Origin: Fermentibacter sp963718745 [NCBI: Candidatus Fermentibacterota bacterium]
GTDB lineage: Bacteria; Fermentibacterota; Fermentibacteria; Fermentibacterales
DNA: 64,000 nucleotides
Assembly (NCBI GenBank): GCA_963718745.1
Contig: OY970370.1
Location: 620,001-684,000 of the forward strand
Direction: 5' to 3'
Shown here one piece after another: positions 8,378 to 16,446 of the stretch (positions within the stretch are counted from its first letter, which is position 1; each line of letters begins with the position of its first letter). The notes under the pieces were generated by a model that saw only the letters and a program-made list of their open reading frames with translations, was not told the DNA's origin and did no database searches. Both the position numbers and the translations under genes were made by a program.

Positions 8378-9316
8378 CTAGGCGGGCGGATGGGAAGGAT
8401 GGACTCCCTGGGGACCGCCTCCGCCATCCCCCGCGGATGCGAGCAGATCAGACAGCAGGCTGCGCCCGCCCAGCCGGAGCAGGGTCAGCGCACTCTGTCC
8501 CTCCACGATCCGCTGGGTCTCGAGGATCTCGAACATGGTGGCCGAGACCTCTTCATCGGAGCTGATCGCAGCCATCGCCCTTCCCACTATCTCCGGCCTG
8601 ACCGCGGCTGCCTTCCCGAATTCGACGGCAGCCAGTCGTTCGGCGGTGCTCCTGATGATGTTGACCTGGTTCGCGCCGTCCTGCCTGATGGCCGCCGTCA
8701 CCTGCCGCAGGCGGTTGACCACCTTGCTCTCGATCTGCGAGATCATCTCGGGGTCGCGGAAGTGTACCTTGCGGATGTAGATGGAACCCAGCTTGTACCC
8801 CCACTCGTTCGACTTGGGGGTGACCTCGTCGCGCACCGTGCGGCTCATCGGGTGCCTGTCGATGAGCATCTTCGCAAGCGGGAGGTTGCTCAGGCAGCGG
8901 ACCGTCGAGTTGCTGACGTTCGCGGCCAGGGAGCCTCGCGGGTTGGTGTTCTTGAACAGGTAGGCCACGGGATCGCTTATGAACATCTCGAACCATATCC
9001 CGATGCCCATGGGAGCTCCCTCCTCGGAGTTCACGGGCTGGCTCCGGAGGTACTGCTGGTCGAGCCTCATGTCGGTCACGTAGCGGCGCCCCAGCCAGTT
9101 GACCAGGAGCGCCCTCCACCCGAGCCTGCCCCACAGGAAGCAGAGCCCCGGCTTGTCGAGTATCCCTATCACGTTGCCGAACAGGACGTACACATGGCAC
9201 TGCCGCTCGCGCACCGTGGTGTACACTCCGAGCGTCCGCGCGAGTCCGAGCAGGACCGGGACACCGATCAGGAACGCCAGGAACGACAAGGCCGCTACTG
9301 CCATCTGCCCGCTCAC
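8378..9316 (-). CDS. SPFH/band-7 domain membrane protein, second of a coupled pair
   Basis: 312 residues. An N-terminal hydrophobic helix (residues 5-27) is followed by an SPFH (stomatin/prohibitin/flotillin/HflKC) domain. An Ala- and Glu-rich coiled-coil stretch comes near residues 210-290 (ERLAAVEFGKAAAVRPEIVGRAMAAI), and the tail is Gly/Pro-rich. It overlaps the preceding SPFH gene by 4 nt (ATGA), so the two products probably form a hetero-oligomeric ring at the inner membrane, as HflK/HflC do. No FtsH gene lies nearby. It is not close enough to HflC to be named so. Confidence 0.78.
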   Translation of the reverse strand: MSGQMAVAALSFLAFLIGVPVLLGLARTLGVYTTVRERQCHVYVLFGNVIGILDKPGLCFLWGRLGWRALLVNWLGRRYVTDMRLDQQYLRSQPVNSEEGAPMGIGIWFEMFISDPVAYLFKNTNPRGSLAANVSNSTVRCLSNLPLAKMLIDRHPMSRTVRDEVTPKSNEWGYKLGSIYIRKVHFRDPEMISQIESKVVNRLRQVTAAIRQDGANQVNIIRSTAERLAAVEFGKAAAVRPEIVGRAMAAISSDEEVSATMFEILETQRIVEGQSALTLLRLGGRSLLSDLLASAGDGGGGPQGVHPSHPPA

Positions 9317-10299
9317 TGCTTCACCTCCGTGATGACCCGGCCGGCGCGCGAGAGCAGCGTGAGCTTCACGGTCCTCAGATATCCCTCCACTGCACCCATT
9401 CCGCTCTGCTTCAACAAGGTGAGCTGGGCTGCAAGGCGCTCCAGCGGCTCGACGTCCGCCTGCGCCTTCAGGGTCTCGATCTCGACCGCACGCCTGGACT
9501 CGACTATGCGCTGATCCGCGGCGGCGGTAGCCAGGCTGATGTCCGATGAAACCTGGTTATGCGCCGTATTGATGGCCGCAAGAGCCGACTCGACCTCCGG
9601 AGGTGGATCGATCCCGGTGATGAGCGAGGCATCGAGGAGTATCCCGTACCTGGCCTGGGAGCACCGGCACTCCTTGTCCATGTGGTCGTTGAGGTCCCTC
9701 AGGTTCTTGCGGAGGTCGTTTATCGAAATGCCTTCGACGGAGACGGTTCCGGATGCGGCATCGATCCCTGCCTTCTCGGGGGCCTCGAAGGTTGCGATCC
9801 TCTCCCGGAGGACCGAGACGAAGTAGCCCATCACATGGGCGATGGGCTTCCTGACGCCGAAGATGTAGGCGTAGAGGTTGCGCTCGGAGACCTGGAAGCG
9901 GATCTGCCCGGTCAGCCCCGTGTTGAGCTGGTCCTTCGTGACGGCCTCGAGGACAGTGCCGTTCTGGTTCGCGGAGGGCGACTCCGGATCGTAGGCCATG
10001 TTGACCGTCTCGGTCGCGACCGAGACCTTGTGGATCTTCTCCCAGGGCCATTTGAAGTAGGGACCTCCGGGCATGATCACCCTGACCTGGGGGTAGCAGT
10101 ACCTCTCCCTCTCGGTATCTCTCAGTGATTCGGAGATGGCTTCGTCGTCGAGGGTCGTCAGGTTTCCCAGCCGCTTCGCCCTGCCGAAGACAGTCTTCAC
10201 AGCCCTCTGGTTCGGGGCGACGGTGAAGAAACCTGTAAGAAGAACACGCACCACGACCCATGCCAGGAACCCGATCAGCACTCCGTTCTGGACATCCAT
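9313..10299 (-). CDS. SPFH/band-7 domain membrane protein, first of a coupled pair
   Basis: 328 residues. The start is ATG at 10299 with GGAGG 5 nt upstream; the frame stays open far upstream but without such a site. An N-terminal membrane helix (GVLIGFLAWVVVRVLLTGFF) is followed by an SPFH core beginning TVAPNQRAVKTVFG, typical of HflK-like proteins. A C-terminal coiled coil follows (VESRRAVEIETLKAQADVEPLERLAAQL). The 4-nt overlap with the next SPFH gene implies a paired complex. It is divergent from urocanase across a 239-bp spacer that holds AGGATAC repeats. Confidence 0.8.
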   Translation of the reverse strand: MDVQNGVLIGFLAWVVVRVLLTGFFTVAPNQRAVKTVFGRAKRLGNLTTLDDEAISESLRDTERERYCYPQVRVIMPGGPYFKWPWEKIHKVSVATETVNMAYDPESPSANQNGTVLEAVTKDQLNTGLTGQIRFQVSERNLYAYIFGVRKPIAHVMGYFVSVLRERIATFEAPEKAGIDAASGTVSVEGISINDLRKNLRDLNDHMDKECRCSQARYGILLDASLITGIDPPPEVESALAAINTAHNQVSSDISLATAAADQRIVESRRAVEIETLKAQADVEPLERLAAQLTLLKQSGMGAVEGYLRTVKLTLLSRAGRVITEVKQ

Positions 10300-10371
10300 G
10301 CAGCCTCCGATCGCAGGAGAAGCCATTCCGTTCGGGAGGAGAAGTCCCGGTCGATACAGAGAGGATACTCC

Positions 10372-10524
10372 ATTTCCATGTGCCGCTGCCATGCCTGTCG
10401 CCTGGATCACGGATGCCGCCCGGGATCCCGAACGGCAATCCACCCTCCGCCAGGGTGCCGTGTCATCTGGCGGAACGGCGGGCGTCACTGTTAGGATACG
10501 CACATGGAACACAGGGAGTATCCT
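10372..10524. promoter_or_regulatory. Three AGGATAC sites between the SPFH pair and urocanase
   Basis: The spacer holds AGGATACTC at 10372-10380, AGGATAC at 10493-10499, and the reverse complement GAGTATCCT at 10516-10524. The last two form a 7-bp inverted repeat with an 18-nt spacer ending 14 nt before the urocanase ATG; the first and third match over 9 bp in opposite orientation. This arrangement could be an operator for a transcription factor or an RNA stem in the leader. No regulator gene is adjacent. Confidence 0.4.
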
Positions 10525-10538
10525 TCGAAAGGCCTGAC

Positions 10539-12558
10539 ATGACGGCATTTGCTGAAGCAATACGCCAGGGGATCCCCGCTGCGATCCCCGATATGCCACC
10601 GGAGGAGCCGGGAACGGACCACGCCCCCTCGAGGCCGCAGGTGCTGGACCGCCGGGGACGAGAGCTCGCCCTCGCGAACGCGCTGCGGTACTTCCCGGCC
10701 GAGTGGCACGGAGCGCTGGCACCCGAGTTCGCGCGGGAGCTCTCGACGGACGGACGCATCTACATGCGGCGTTTCAGGCCGCATTACGAGATGAAGGCCC
10801 GCCCGATCCGGGAGTACCCCGCCGCCTGCCCTCAGGCGGCCGCCATCATGCTGATGATCCAGAACAACCTGGATCCCGCCGTCGCCCAGCACCCCCACGA
10901 GCTCGTCACATACGGCGGCAACGGGACGGTCTTCCAGAACTGGGCGCAGTACCTGCTTGCCATGAAGTACCTCTCGGAGATGACCACGGAGCAGACCCTG
11001 GTCCTCTACTCGGGCCATCCCATGGGACTCTTCCCCTCGCATCCGGACGCCCCGCGGGTGGTCGTCACGAACGGGATGGTCGTCCCCAACTACTCCTCCA
11101 GGGCCGACTACGACAGGATGTCCGCGCTGGGAGTCACGTCCTACGGTCAGATGACCGCCGGCAGCTTCATGTACATCGGACCGCAGGGGATCGTACACGG
11201 AACAGCCATAACCCTCCTCAACGCGGGGAGGAGGTATCTGGGTCTGGAACCGGGCAGGAATCTGTCCGGAAAGGTCTTCGTGACCTCCGGGCTCGGCGGC
11301 ATGAGCGGAGCGCAGGCCAAGGCGGCCGTCATTGCCGGAGCCGTCTGCGTCGTAGCCGAGATCAACCCGTCTGCCCTGCGCAAGAGGCAGGAGCAGGGCT
11401 GGCTCATGGAGTCGGACGACGACCTCGACCGGATCCTCTCCCGGATGGAGCGGGCGCGCGAGTCCGGCGAGGCTCTCTCGCTGGGTTATCTGGGCAACGT
11501 CGTGGACCTGTGGGAGAAGCTTGCTCGAGCCGGAACACGGATCGACCTGGGCAGCGACCAGACATCCCTGCACGCCCCGTTCTCGGGCGGCTACTACCCG
11601 GCCGGGCTCTCCCTCGAGGAATCCAACCTGATGATGGTGGCGGATCCCGAAGGATTCCGCACGCGGGTGCGCGAATCGCTGCGGAGGCAGGTCGCGGCCG
11701 TCAACGCTGTCGCTGCAGGGGGAATGGCATTCTGGGACTACGGGAACGCATTCCTGCTGGAGGCCTCGCGCGCCGGGGCCGAAGGCATCACCAGGGCTGA
11801 CGGGAGCTTCTCCTACCCCTCCTACGTCGAGGACATCATGGGGCCGGTCTGTTTCGACTACGGCTTCGGACCCTTCCGCTGGGTCTGCTGCTCAGGGTCC
11901 GATGAAGACCTGGACGCAACAGACGCCATAGCTGGCGGGATCCTCGAGGATATGGCGGCTGCGGCGCCTCCGGAGACCCGCAGGCAGACGCTCGACAACC
12001 TGCTCTGGATCAGGAAGGCGAAGGAGAACAGGCTGGTGGTCGGCTCCAGAGCCAGGATACTGTATGCGGACCATCCCGGAAGGATACGGATCGCGCTCGC
12101 CTTCAACGATGCCATCGCCCGAGGCGTGATAACGGGACCCGTGGTGCTCGGACGCGACCATCACGACGTGTCCGGTACGGACTCCCCCTGGCGCGAGACC
12201 GCCAACATACGCGACGGCAGCTCCTTCACGGCGGACATGGCGGTTCAGAATGCCATCGGCGACTCGTTCAGGGGCGCCACGTGGGTTTCTCTGCACAACG
12301 GCGGAGGAGTGGGCTGGGGCGAGGTCGTCAACGGCGGTTTCGGGATGCTCCTGGACGGCTCCCCCGACGCCTCCCGCAGGGCTGCCTCGATGCTTTCGTG
12401 GGACGTGGCCAACGGCCTCGCCCGCCGGGCATGGGCCCGCAATCCGGGTGCCTTGTTCGCAATCTCGAAGGCCATGGAGCTGGAACCGGGCATGAGGGTC
12501 ACCCTGCCATGTCGAGGCCGACCCGGGCGTGGTGTCGAGAGCGCTGGACGGAGCCTGA
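10539..12558 (+). CDS. hutU: Urocanate hydratase with an apparent +1 frameshift near the C-terminus
   Basis: Urocanase adds water to urocanate in histidine breakdown, using tightly bound NAD+. The protein (about 672 residues if the shift is corrected) has family landmarks: LVTYGGNGTVFQNWAQY, LYSGHPMGLFP, the NAD-site region TSGLGGMSGAQAKA, LGSDQTSLH, and MGPVCFDYGFGPFRWVCCSG with the conserved Cys. It resembles the long branch that includes the 676-residue human enzyme. After CTG at 12504-12506, dropping one C gives HVEADPGVVSRALDGA and a stop at 12556. Frame 0 instead runs to 13007 across two minus-strand genes, which is implausible. No other hut gene is in view. Confidence 0.85.
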
Positions 12559-12611
12559 CGCATCCGGTTCCGCAGGCCTGGTTTCGACCGACGGCCGGAT
12601 CCCGGCAGGAT

Positions 12612-12866
12612 CTAGGTGCGCAGGATCTCCCTGACCCTTGCCTCGATGGCTTCGGGCGATATGGCTGGAGCACAGGAGCAGATCACCGCGAGCCCGGTGG
12701 ACAGGACGAAGGAGAACTGCTCGCAGGGCACAGGGGAGGCGCTTCCGGCCAGATGCGACATCCGCCTTCCCAGGATCCGGGCAAACCTCACGTGGACTCC
12801 CGGGTACTCCGATTCGACGGTCCCGGCGGCCCTCTCCAGATCATCGACCCCGGGTTCCGGCTCCAT
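12612..12866 (-). CDS. 84-residue protein translationally coupled to hydG
   Basis: The ATG at 12864-12866 overlaps the hydG stop codon (TGATG), so the gene is almost certainly translated with hydG. The product is small and mostly soluble, with an acidic start (MEPEPGVDDLERAAG), a middle segment PCEQFSFVLSTGLAVICSCAP holding three cysteines, and a C-terminal helix (EAIEARVREILRT). I do not recognise the family. Position suggests a role tied to HydG, such as cluster assembly or cofactor hand-over, but this is inference only. It ends 54 nt from the corrected urocanase stop, in convergent orientation. Confidence 0.65.
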   Translation of the reverse strand: MEPEPGVDDLERAAGTVESEYPGVHVRFARILGRRMSHLAGSASPVPCEQFSFVLSTGLAVICSCAPAISPEAIEARVREILRT

Positions 12867-14329
12867 CAGAGGAACAGGTCCCTCTCCCCCGCCCTGATCC
12901 TTTGCAGATACTTCTCGACGATCTCCCGGACACCCTGCTCCGGCAGACGGCCCATCTCCTCTTCGAGCAGCCTCCAGCCCTTTTCCCGGGTCTCCGGCGA
13001 GGCGTAGTCGAGGAGGTACTCGGCAAAGGTGAGGACAGCGTTGGGCATGCAGAAGCTCTGGATGTTCCCTGATTTGGAGAAGCCCATGAAGCAGCCGCCG
13101 GTTCGCCCGCACCTGTAGTCCGCAGTACAGAAGCTCGTGATCATCCCCATGTCCGCCAGCTCGGAGACCACCTCGTCGAGCGACCTGGGGTCGGAGAGCA
13201 TGAACTGCTGCTTCTCCCCCTGGACGGTCCCGGCGGAGTAGCCCCCTATGCCGATGTTGGAGCCGGCATCTATCTGGGTTACGCCCACGGGTATGACTTC
13301 GCGGCGGATCTCTGCGGACTCCCTCGCCGTGAGTATCAGGCCGGTGTACGGGACCGACAGCCGGAGGACCGTGACGAGCTTCTTGAACTGTTCGTCGCTC
13401 ACCCTGTGGGCCGGGTTCTCGGTGTAGGGGGTGTTGAGGGCCGGTTCCAGCCTGGGAAAGCTGATGGTATGAGGCCCCACGCCGCCGAAGTGCTTCTCGA
13501 GGCTCATGGTGTGGAGCAGCAGGGCCATCACCTCGAACCTGTAGTCGTACAGCCCGAAGAGGGCTCCTATGGCCACGTCGTCGATCCCCGCCTCCTGCGC
13601 CCTGTGCAGGGCGTAGAGCCTCCAGCGCATGTCCCCCTTGAGAGTGTCGGCGGGATGGAGCTTGCGATAGGTCGCGGGATGATAGGTTTCCTGGAAGACC
13701 TGATAGGTCCCTATCCCGACCTCCTTCAGCTTCCTGTAGTCATCGACGCAGAGAGGCGCGGCGTTGACGTTGACCCTGCGGATCTCCCCGCCGCCCTCCT
13801 TCACGGAATAGGCGAGGCGTATCGTGTGGGCGATGAACTCCGCGCCCGACCGGGGGTGCTCGCCGTAGACCATGACGAGGCGCTTGTGACCCCTGCGGAT
13901 CAGGGCGACGATCTCGTCCCTGAGCTGGTCGTCCGTCAGGCTGGATCTGACCGCATCCCTGTTGGAGCTCCGGAAGCCGCAGTACTCGCAGTTGTTGACG
14001 CAGTAGTTCGAGACGTAGAGAGGGGCGAAGAACACTATCCTGCGCCCGTACACGGACTGCTTCACCCGCAGGCCTGCGGCGTACATCTCCTGCCAGAGGT
14101 CCTCGTCGGTGCAGTTCAGCAGCGCGGCCGTCTCGGATGGCTCGAGCCTCTGCAGGGTCAGGGACTTCGCAAGTATGTCACGCACCCTGGACGGATCCGG
14201 GCGGGCGTTCCTCTCGAGCTCGGTCGAGATGAGACCCTCGTCGACGAAATCCCTGTCGTCATCGAGATATTTCGCGTTCTCCTCCGCGCGTATCACGCTG
14301 GAGATCCATCCGTTGTCGCTCGCGCTCAT
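12866..14329 (-). CDS. hydG: [FeFe]-hydrogenase maturase HydG-like radical SAM tyrosine lyase
   Basis: HydG cleaves tyrosine to make the CO and CN- ligands of the H-cluster. This 487-residue protein has the radical SAM motif CVNNCEYC (Cys110, 114, 117) and strong HydG features such as VFQETYHPATYRKLHP and GALFGLYDYRFEV. The second cluster motif, normally CX2CX22C, reads Cys401-Thr-Ala-Asp404, with Cys427 in place; the middle Cys is Asp. Extra cysteines occur at 407 and 413. The ATG at 14329 was chosen to match usual HydG length; the frame is open to 14473. A small gene overlaps its stop. No HydE, HydF or hydrogenase gene lies in the window. Confidence 0.88.
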   Translation of the reverse strand: MSASDNGWISSVIRAEENAKYLDDDRDFVDEGLISTELERNARPDPSRVRDILAKSLTLQRLEPSETAALLNCTDEDLWQEMYAAGLRVKQSVYGRRIVFFAPLYVSNYCVNNCEYCGFRSSNRDAVRSSLTDDQLRDEIVALIRRGHKRLVMVYGEHPRSGAEFIAHTIRLAYSVKEGGGEIRRVNVNAAPLCVDDYRKLKEVGIGTYQVFQETYHPATYRKLHPADTLKGDMRWRLYALHRAQEAGIDDVAIGALFGLYDYRFEVMALLLHTMSLEKHFGGVGPHTISFPRLEPALNTPYTENPAHRVSDEQFKKLVTVLRLSVPYTGLILTARESAEIRREVIPVGVTQIDAGSNIGIGGYSAGTVQGEKQQFMLSDPRSLDEVVSELADMGMITSFCTADYRCGRTGGCFMGFSKSGNIQSFCMPNAVLTFAEYLLDYASPETREKGWRLLEEEMGRLPEQGVREIVEKYLQRIRAGERDLFL

Positions 14330-14370
14330 CGCACCACCATCCGGGTCGGATAATGCCATTGCAGTCGGGG

Positions 14371-14382
14371 ATAGTATATAAT
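14371..14382. promoter_or_regulatory. AT-rich -10-like site between hydG and the HAD gene
   Basis: ATAGTATATAAT is a rare AT-rich spot in this GC-rich sequence. On the plus strand TATAAT (14377-14382) is a perfect -10 box 56 nt before the HAD GTG. On the minus strand TATACT (14373-14378) faces hydG. No good -35 is visible on either strand, so the assignment is tentative. Confidence 0.35.
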
Positions 14383-14438
14383 GACACCGTGCATGGACCG
14401 GTTCCCCCGCCTTGTCGGCAGAAAGGAGGAGACTGCCC

Positions 14439-15146
14439 GTGTGGAAGACCGTTCTCTTCGATCTGGACGGCACCCTCCTCGACTACCGCAGCGCGCAGGA
14501 AGGTGCCCTCTCGGACTGCTGTTCCGAGCTCGGCCTCGAACCGGCAGGCTCCGTCCGAAGGCTTCTCCGTTGCTTCATCGATTCAGAGCCTGTTCAGGCG
14601 ATCGAGGCCTGCAGACCCGGAGCGCCAGGCACCAGCGACCCCTCCGTGTGCGCCGGGTTCCCCCTTTCCGAGTCCGTTTCGTGCCCCGGGTTCCTCGATG
14701 CGTACTTCAGGGCGCTGGCCGGCCAGTGTGCTCTTGTCGACGGTGCTCTCGAAGTCCTTTCCGAGATCCGGCCACGATGCCGGACCGCCGTCGTCTCGAA
14801 CGGCCCGGGACCGGTGCAGCGCTCCCGCATGGAGGGCTCCGGGCTGATGCAGTACTTCGACGCGATAGTGATCAGCTGCGAGATCGGAATGTCCAAGCCG
14901 GACCCCGGCATCTTCCAGATCGCGCTGAAGATCCTCTCCGCCCCGCGGGAGACCGCAGTCGTCATCGGGGACGGAGCCGCGAGCGACATGCGGGGCGCAG
15001 AGGCAGCCGGCCTTGATTTCGTCTATTTCAGACCGGACGGGGTGTTCGTTCCCGAAGGGCGGAGGGTCGCTCAGATAACCGACCTGAGGGAATTTCCAGG
15101 GCTCCCGGGTTTCCGGGAGGATGAAGCCGGCATGAGCCGGCAGTAG
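14439..15146 (+). CDS. HAD superfamily hydrolase (YjjG-like phosphatase)
   Basis: 235 residues with the four HAD motifs: FDLDGTLLD near residues 6-14 (nucleophile and acid/base Asp), VVSNGPG near 114-120, KPDPGIF near 148-154 (Lys), and VIGDGAASDMRGA near 170-182. The cap insertion and overall pattern resemble YjjG/L-2-haloacid dehalogenase-type nucleotidases, but the substrate is not defined. GTG at 14439 is the start because AAAGGAGG lies 9 nt upstream; a TTG at 14412 would put that site inside the gene. The next gene begins 9 nt after its stop, so the two are cotranscribed. Confidence 0.85.
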   Translation: MWKTVLFDLDGTLLDYRSAQEGALSDCCSELGLEPAGSVRRLLRCFIDSEPVQAIEACRPGAPGTSDPSVCAGFPLSESVSCPGFLDAYFRALAGQCALVDGALEVLSEIRPRCRTAVVSNGPGPVQRSRMEGSGLMQYFDAIVISCEIGMSKPDPGIFQIALKILSAPRETAVVIGDGAASDMRGAEAAGLDFVYFRPDGVFVPEGRRVAQITDLREFPGLPGFREDEAGMSRQ

Positions 15147-15155
15147 GAGGGAAAC

Positions 15156-15650
15156 ATGAGACTTGCTCTACTCGTAGCAGTCCTGTCGACCGTAGCTGTG
15201 TTCGCGGGCTACTCGGAATTCGGACTCCACGGAGGCTTCTACATCCCGACGGGCGATGCGGGCGACGCATACAACCTGAGCCCGATGATAGGCGGACAGT
15301 TCCTGATGCACATGCCGGTGTACGCTATCGAGGCGGGCGTCAGCTACGTCTTCCTGCAGCCCGAGGCCGACATCGAGGGATACTCCGCACACCTGATCCC
15401 GATCAACGCGGGCATAAGGACCTACAGCGGAAGCGTGTTCTACGGCGGCGGCGTCGAGCTCGACATGTTCAGCGCGAGCTGGGAGACGCCCGCAGGTGAC
15501 GAGGAGGACAGCGAGAGCGACTTCGGCGCCTACGGCACCCTGGGGACCATAATCCCGCTGGGCGGCACCAAGCTCGAGCTCGCCGGCAAGCTCCACTTCG
15601 TCGACTTCGAAGACCTGTGGCTCTCCGCAGCGGCGGGCATCTACTTCTAG
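15156..15650 (+). CDS. Small outer-membrane beta-barrel-like protein
   Basis: 164 residues. A Sec signal peptide (MRLALLVAVLSTVAVFAG) is followed by alternating hydrophobic/polar strands rich in Gly and Tyr (IGGQFLMHMPVYAIEAGVSYVF, VFYGGGVELDMF), and the chain ends in Phe (AAGIYF), as outer-membrane barrels do. An acidic loop (GDEEDSESD) lies near residue 115. About eight strands would fit. The ATG follows GTAGGAGG. A strong hairpin after the stop ends the HAD operon. No specific family is recognised. Confidence 0.7.
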   Translation: MRLALLVAVLSTVAVFAGYSEFGLHGGFYIPTGDAGDAYNLSPMIGGQFLMHMPVYAIEAGVSYVFLQPEADIEGYSAHLIPINAGIRTYSGSVFYGGGVELDMFSASWETPAGDEEDSESDFGAYGTLGTIIPLGGTKLELAGKLHFVDFEDLWLSAAAGIYF

Positions 15651-15667
15651 GAATCCAGTCAGAGCGA

Positions 15668-15695
15668 GGGGCTGCCGGCTCCGGCCGGCAGCCCC
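15668..15695. terminator. Bidirectional hairpin between convergent genes
   Basis: GGGGCTGCCGG (15668-15678) pairs perfectly with CCGGCAGCCCC (15685-15695), leaving a 6-nt loop. It lies 17 nt after the outer-membrane protein stop and 12 nt before the stop of the convergent gene. On the plus strand TTCT follows, so it is a moderate intrinsic terminator. Confidence 0.7.
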
Positions 15696-15707
15696 TTCTG
15701 CGTCATG

Positions 15708-16406
15708 TCATCGAGCAGACCAGACCAGGGCGCCGGAGGCGTCGAAAAGCTGTATGGAGTTCACCGGATGCGTGATCCATCCTCCGATGCCGGGAGTGTT
15801 GATGCAGCCGGCCCGGAGCGCGGCGTCGGAAGCCGGGTACCCGCTGAGCGTGAGGGAGGGACCCCAGCACCCGGGCCCGTACCAGCCCATATCCGCCACC
15901 TGGTATCCGGCGGGATCCGCGATAGATATGCAGGCCCCAGTGCTGTCCTCCACGCCCGCGTAGAACTGCCTGACGCCTTCGCCGTCGTAGATCGAGAGGG
16001 CGGAGATCGAGTCGCTCTCGGCCAGCTGCAGCCTGTAGCGCCCGTTCCTGTCGGAGAGGTAGATCTGGGCGTAGTCCCCTTCGGCTATCTCGGCCGTCAG
16101 CCTCGGACTCCCCTGTGAATCGAGCATCTCGATCATGGGCCTCCCGTTTTCGACAGCAATGCTGATCCGGACATCGCCGGACTTGTCGAGCAGACTCAGG
16201 CCGGGCCCTTCCGCATCGGCACCAAGTATCGCCCAGGTCGTGCCGGAGGAATCTACGATGGTGAGTGAACTGAACGTCGAGATGTCGTGGGGTGCCTTGA
16301 TGTGGTTGTAGAGAAGCACCGCAAGCACCACCGCCGCCAGGCCGCCTGTCGCGGCCGCCGGGGCCACCCAGCCGGGAACGCCCTCCCTCTCGCCGTATCC
16401 ATCCAT
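15708..16406 (-). CDS. Membrane-anchored protein of unknown function
   Basis: 232 residues with one N-terminal membrane segment (about residues 19-33, TGGLAAVVLAVLLYN). An extracytoplasmic domain follows, made of short repeated beta-strand units such as SLTIVDSSGTTWAILGADAEG, RISIAVENGRPMIEMLDSQG and RYRLQLAESDSISALSIYDGEG. The repeat pattern suggests a beta-solenoid or beta-roll. I do not recognise a family. It follows the glycosyltransferase gene by 40 nt on the same strand and ends at a shared terminator. Confidence 0.65.
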   Translation of the reverse strand: MDGYGEREGVPGWVAPAAATGGLAAVVLAVLLYNHIKAPHDISTFSSLTIVDSSGTTWAILGADAEGPGLSLLDKSGDVRISIAVENGRPMIEMLDSQGSPRLTAEIAEGDYAQIYLSDRNGRYRLQLAESDSISALSIYDGEGVRQFYAGVEDSTGACISIADPAGYQVADMGWYGPGCWGPSLTLSGYPASDAALRAGCINTPGIGGWITHPVNSIQLFDASGALVWSAR

Positions 16407-16446
16407 CTGATCCTCCTTCCGGACGGCCCCCGGGGCGGTGCCCCGC

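Noticed and set aside
12559-13007. Frame-0 C-terminal extension of urocanase
   Set aside because: It crosses the coupled small gene and the hydG 3' end on the other strand, and has no resemblance to urocanase tails.
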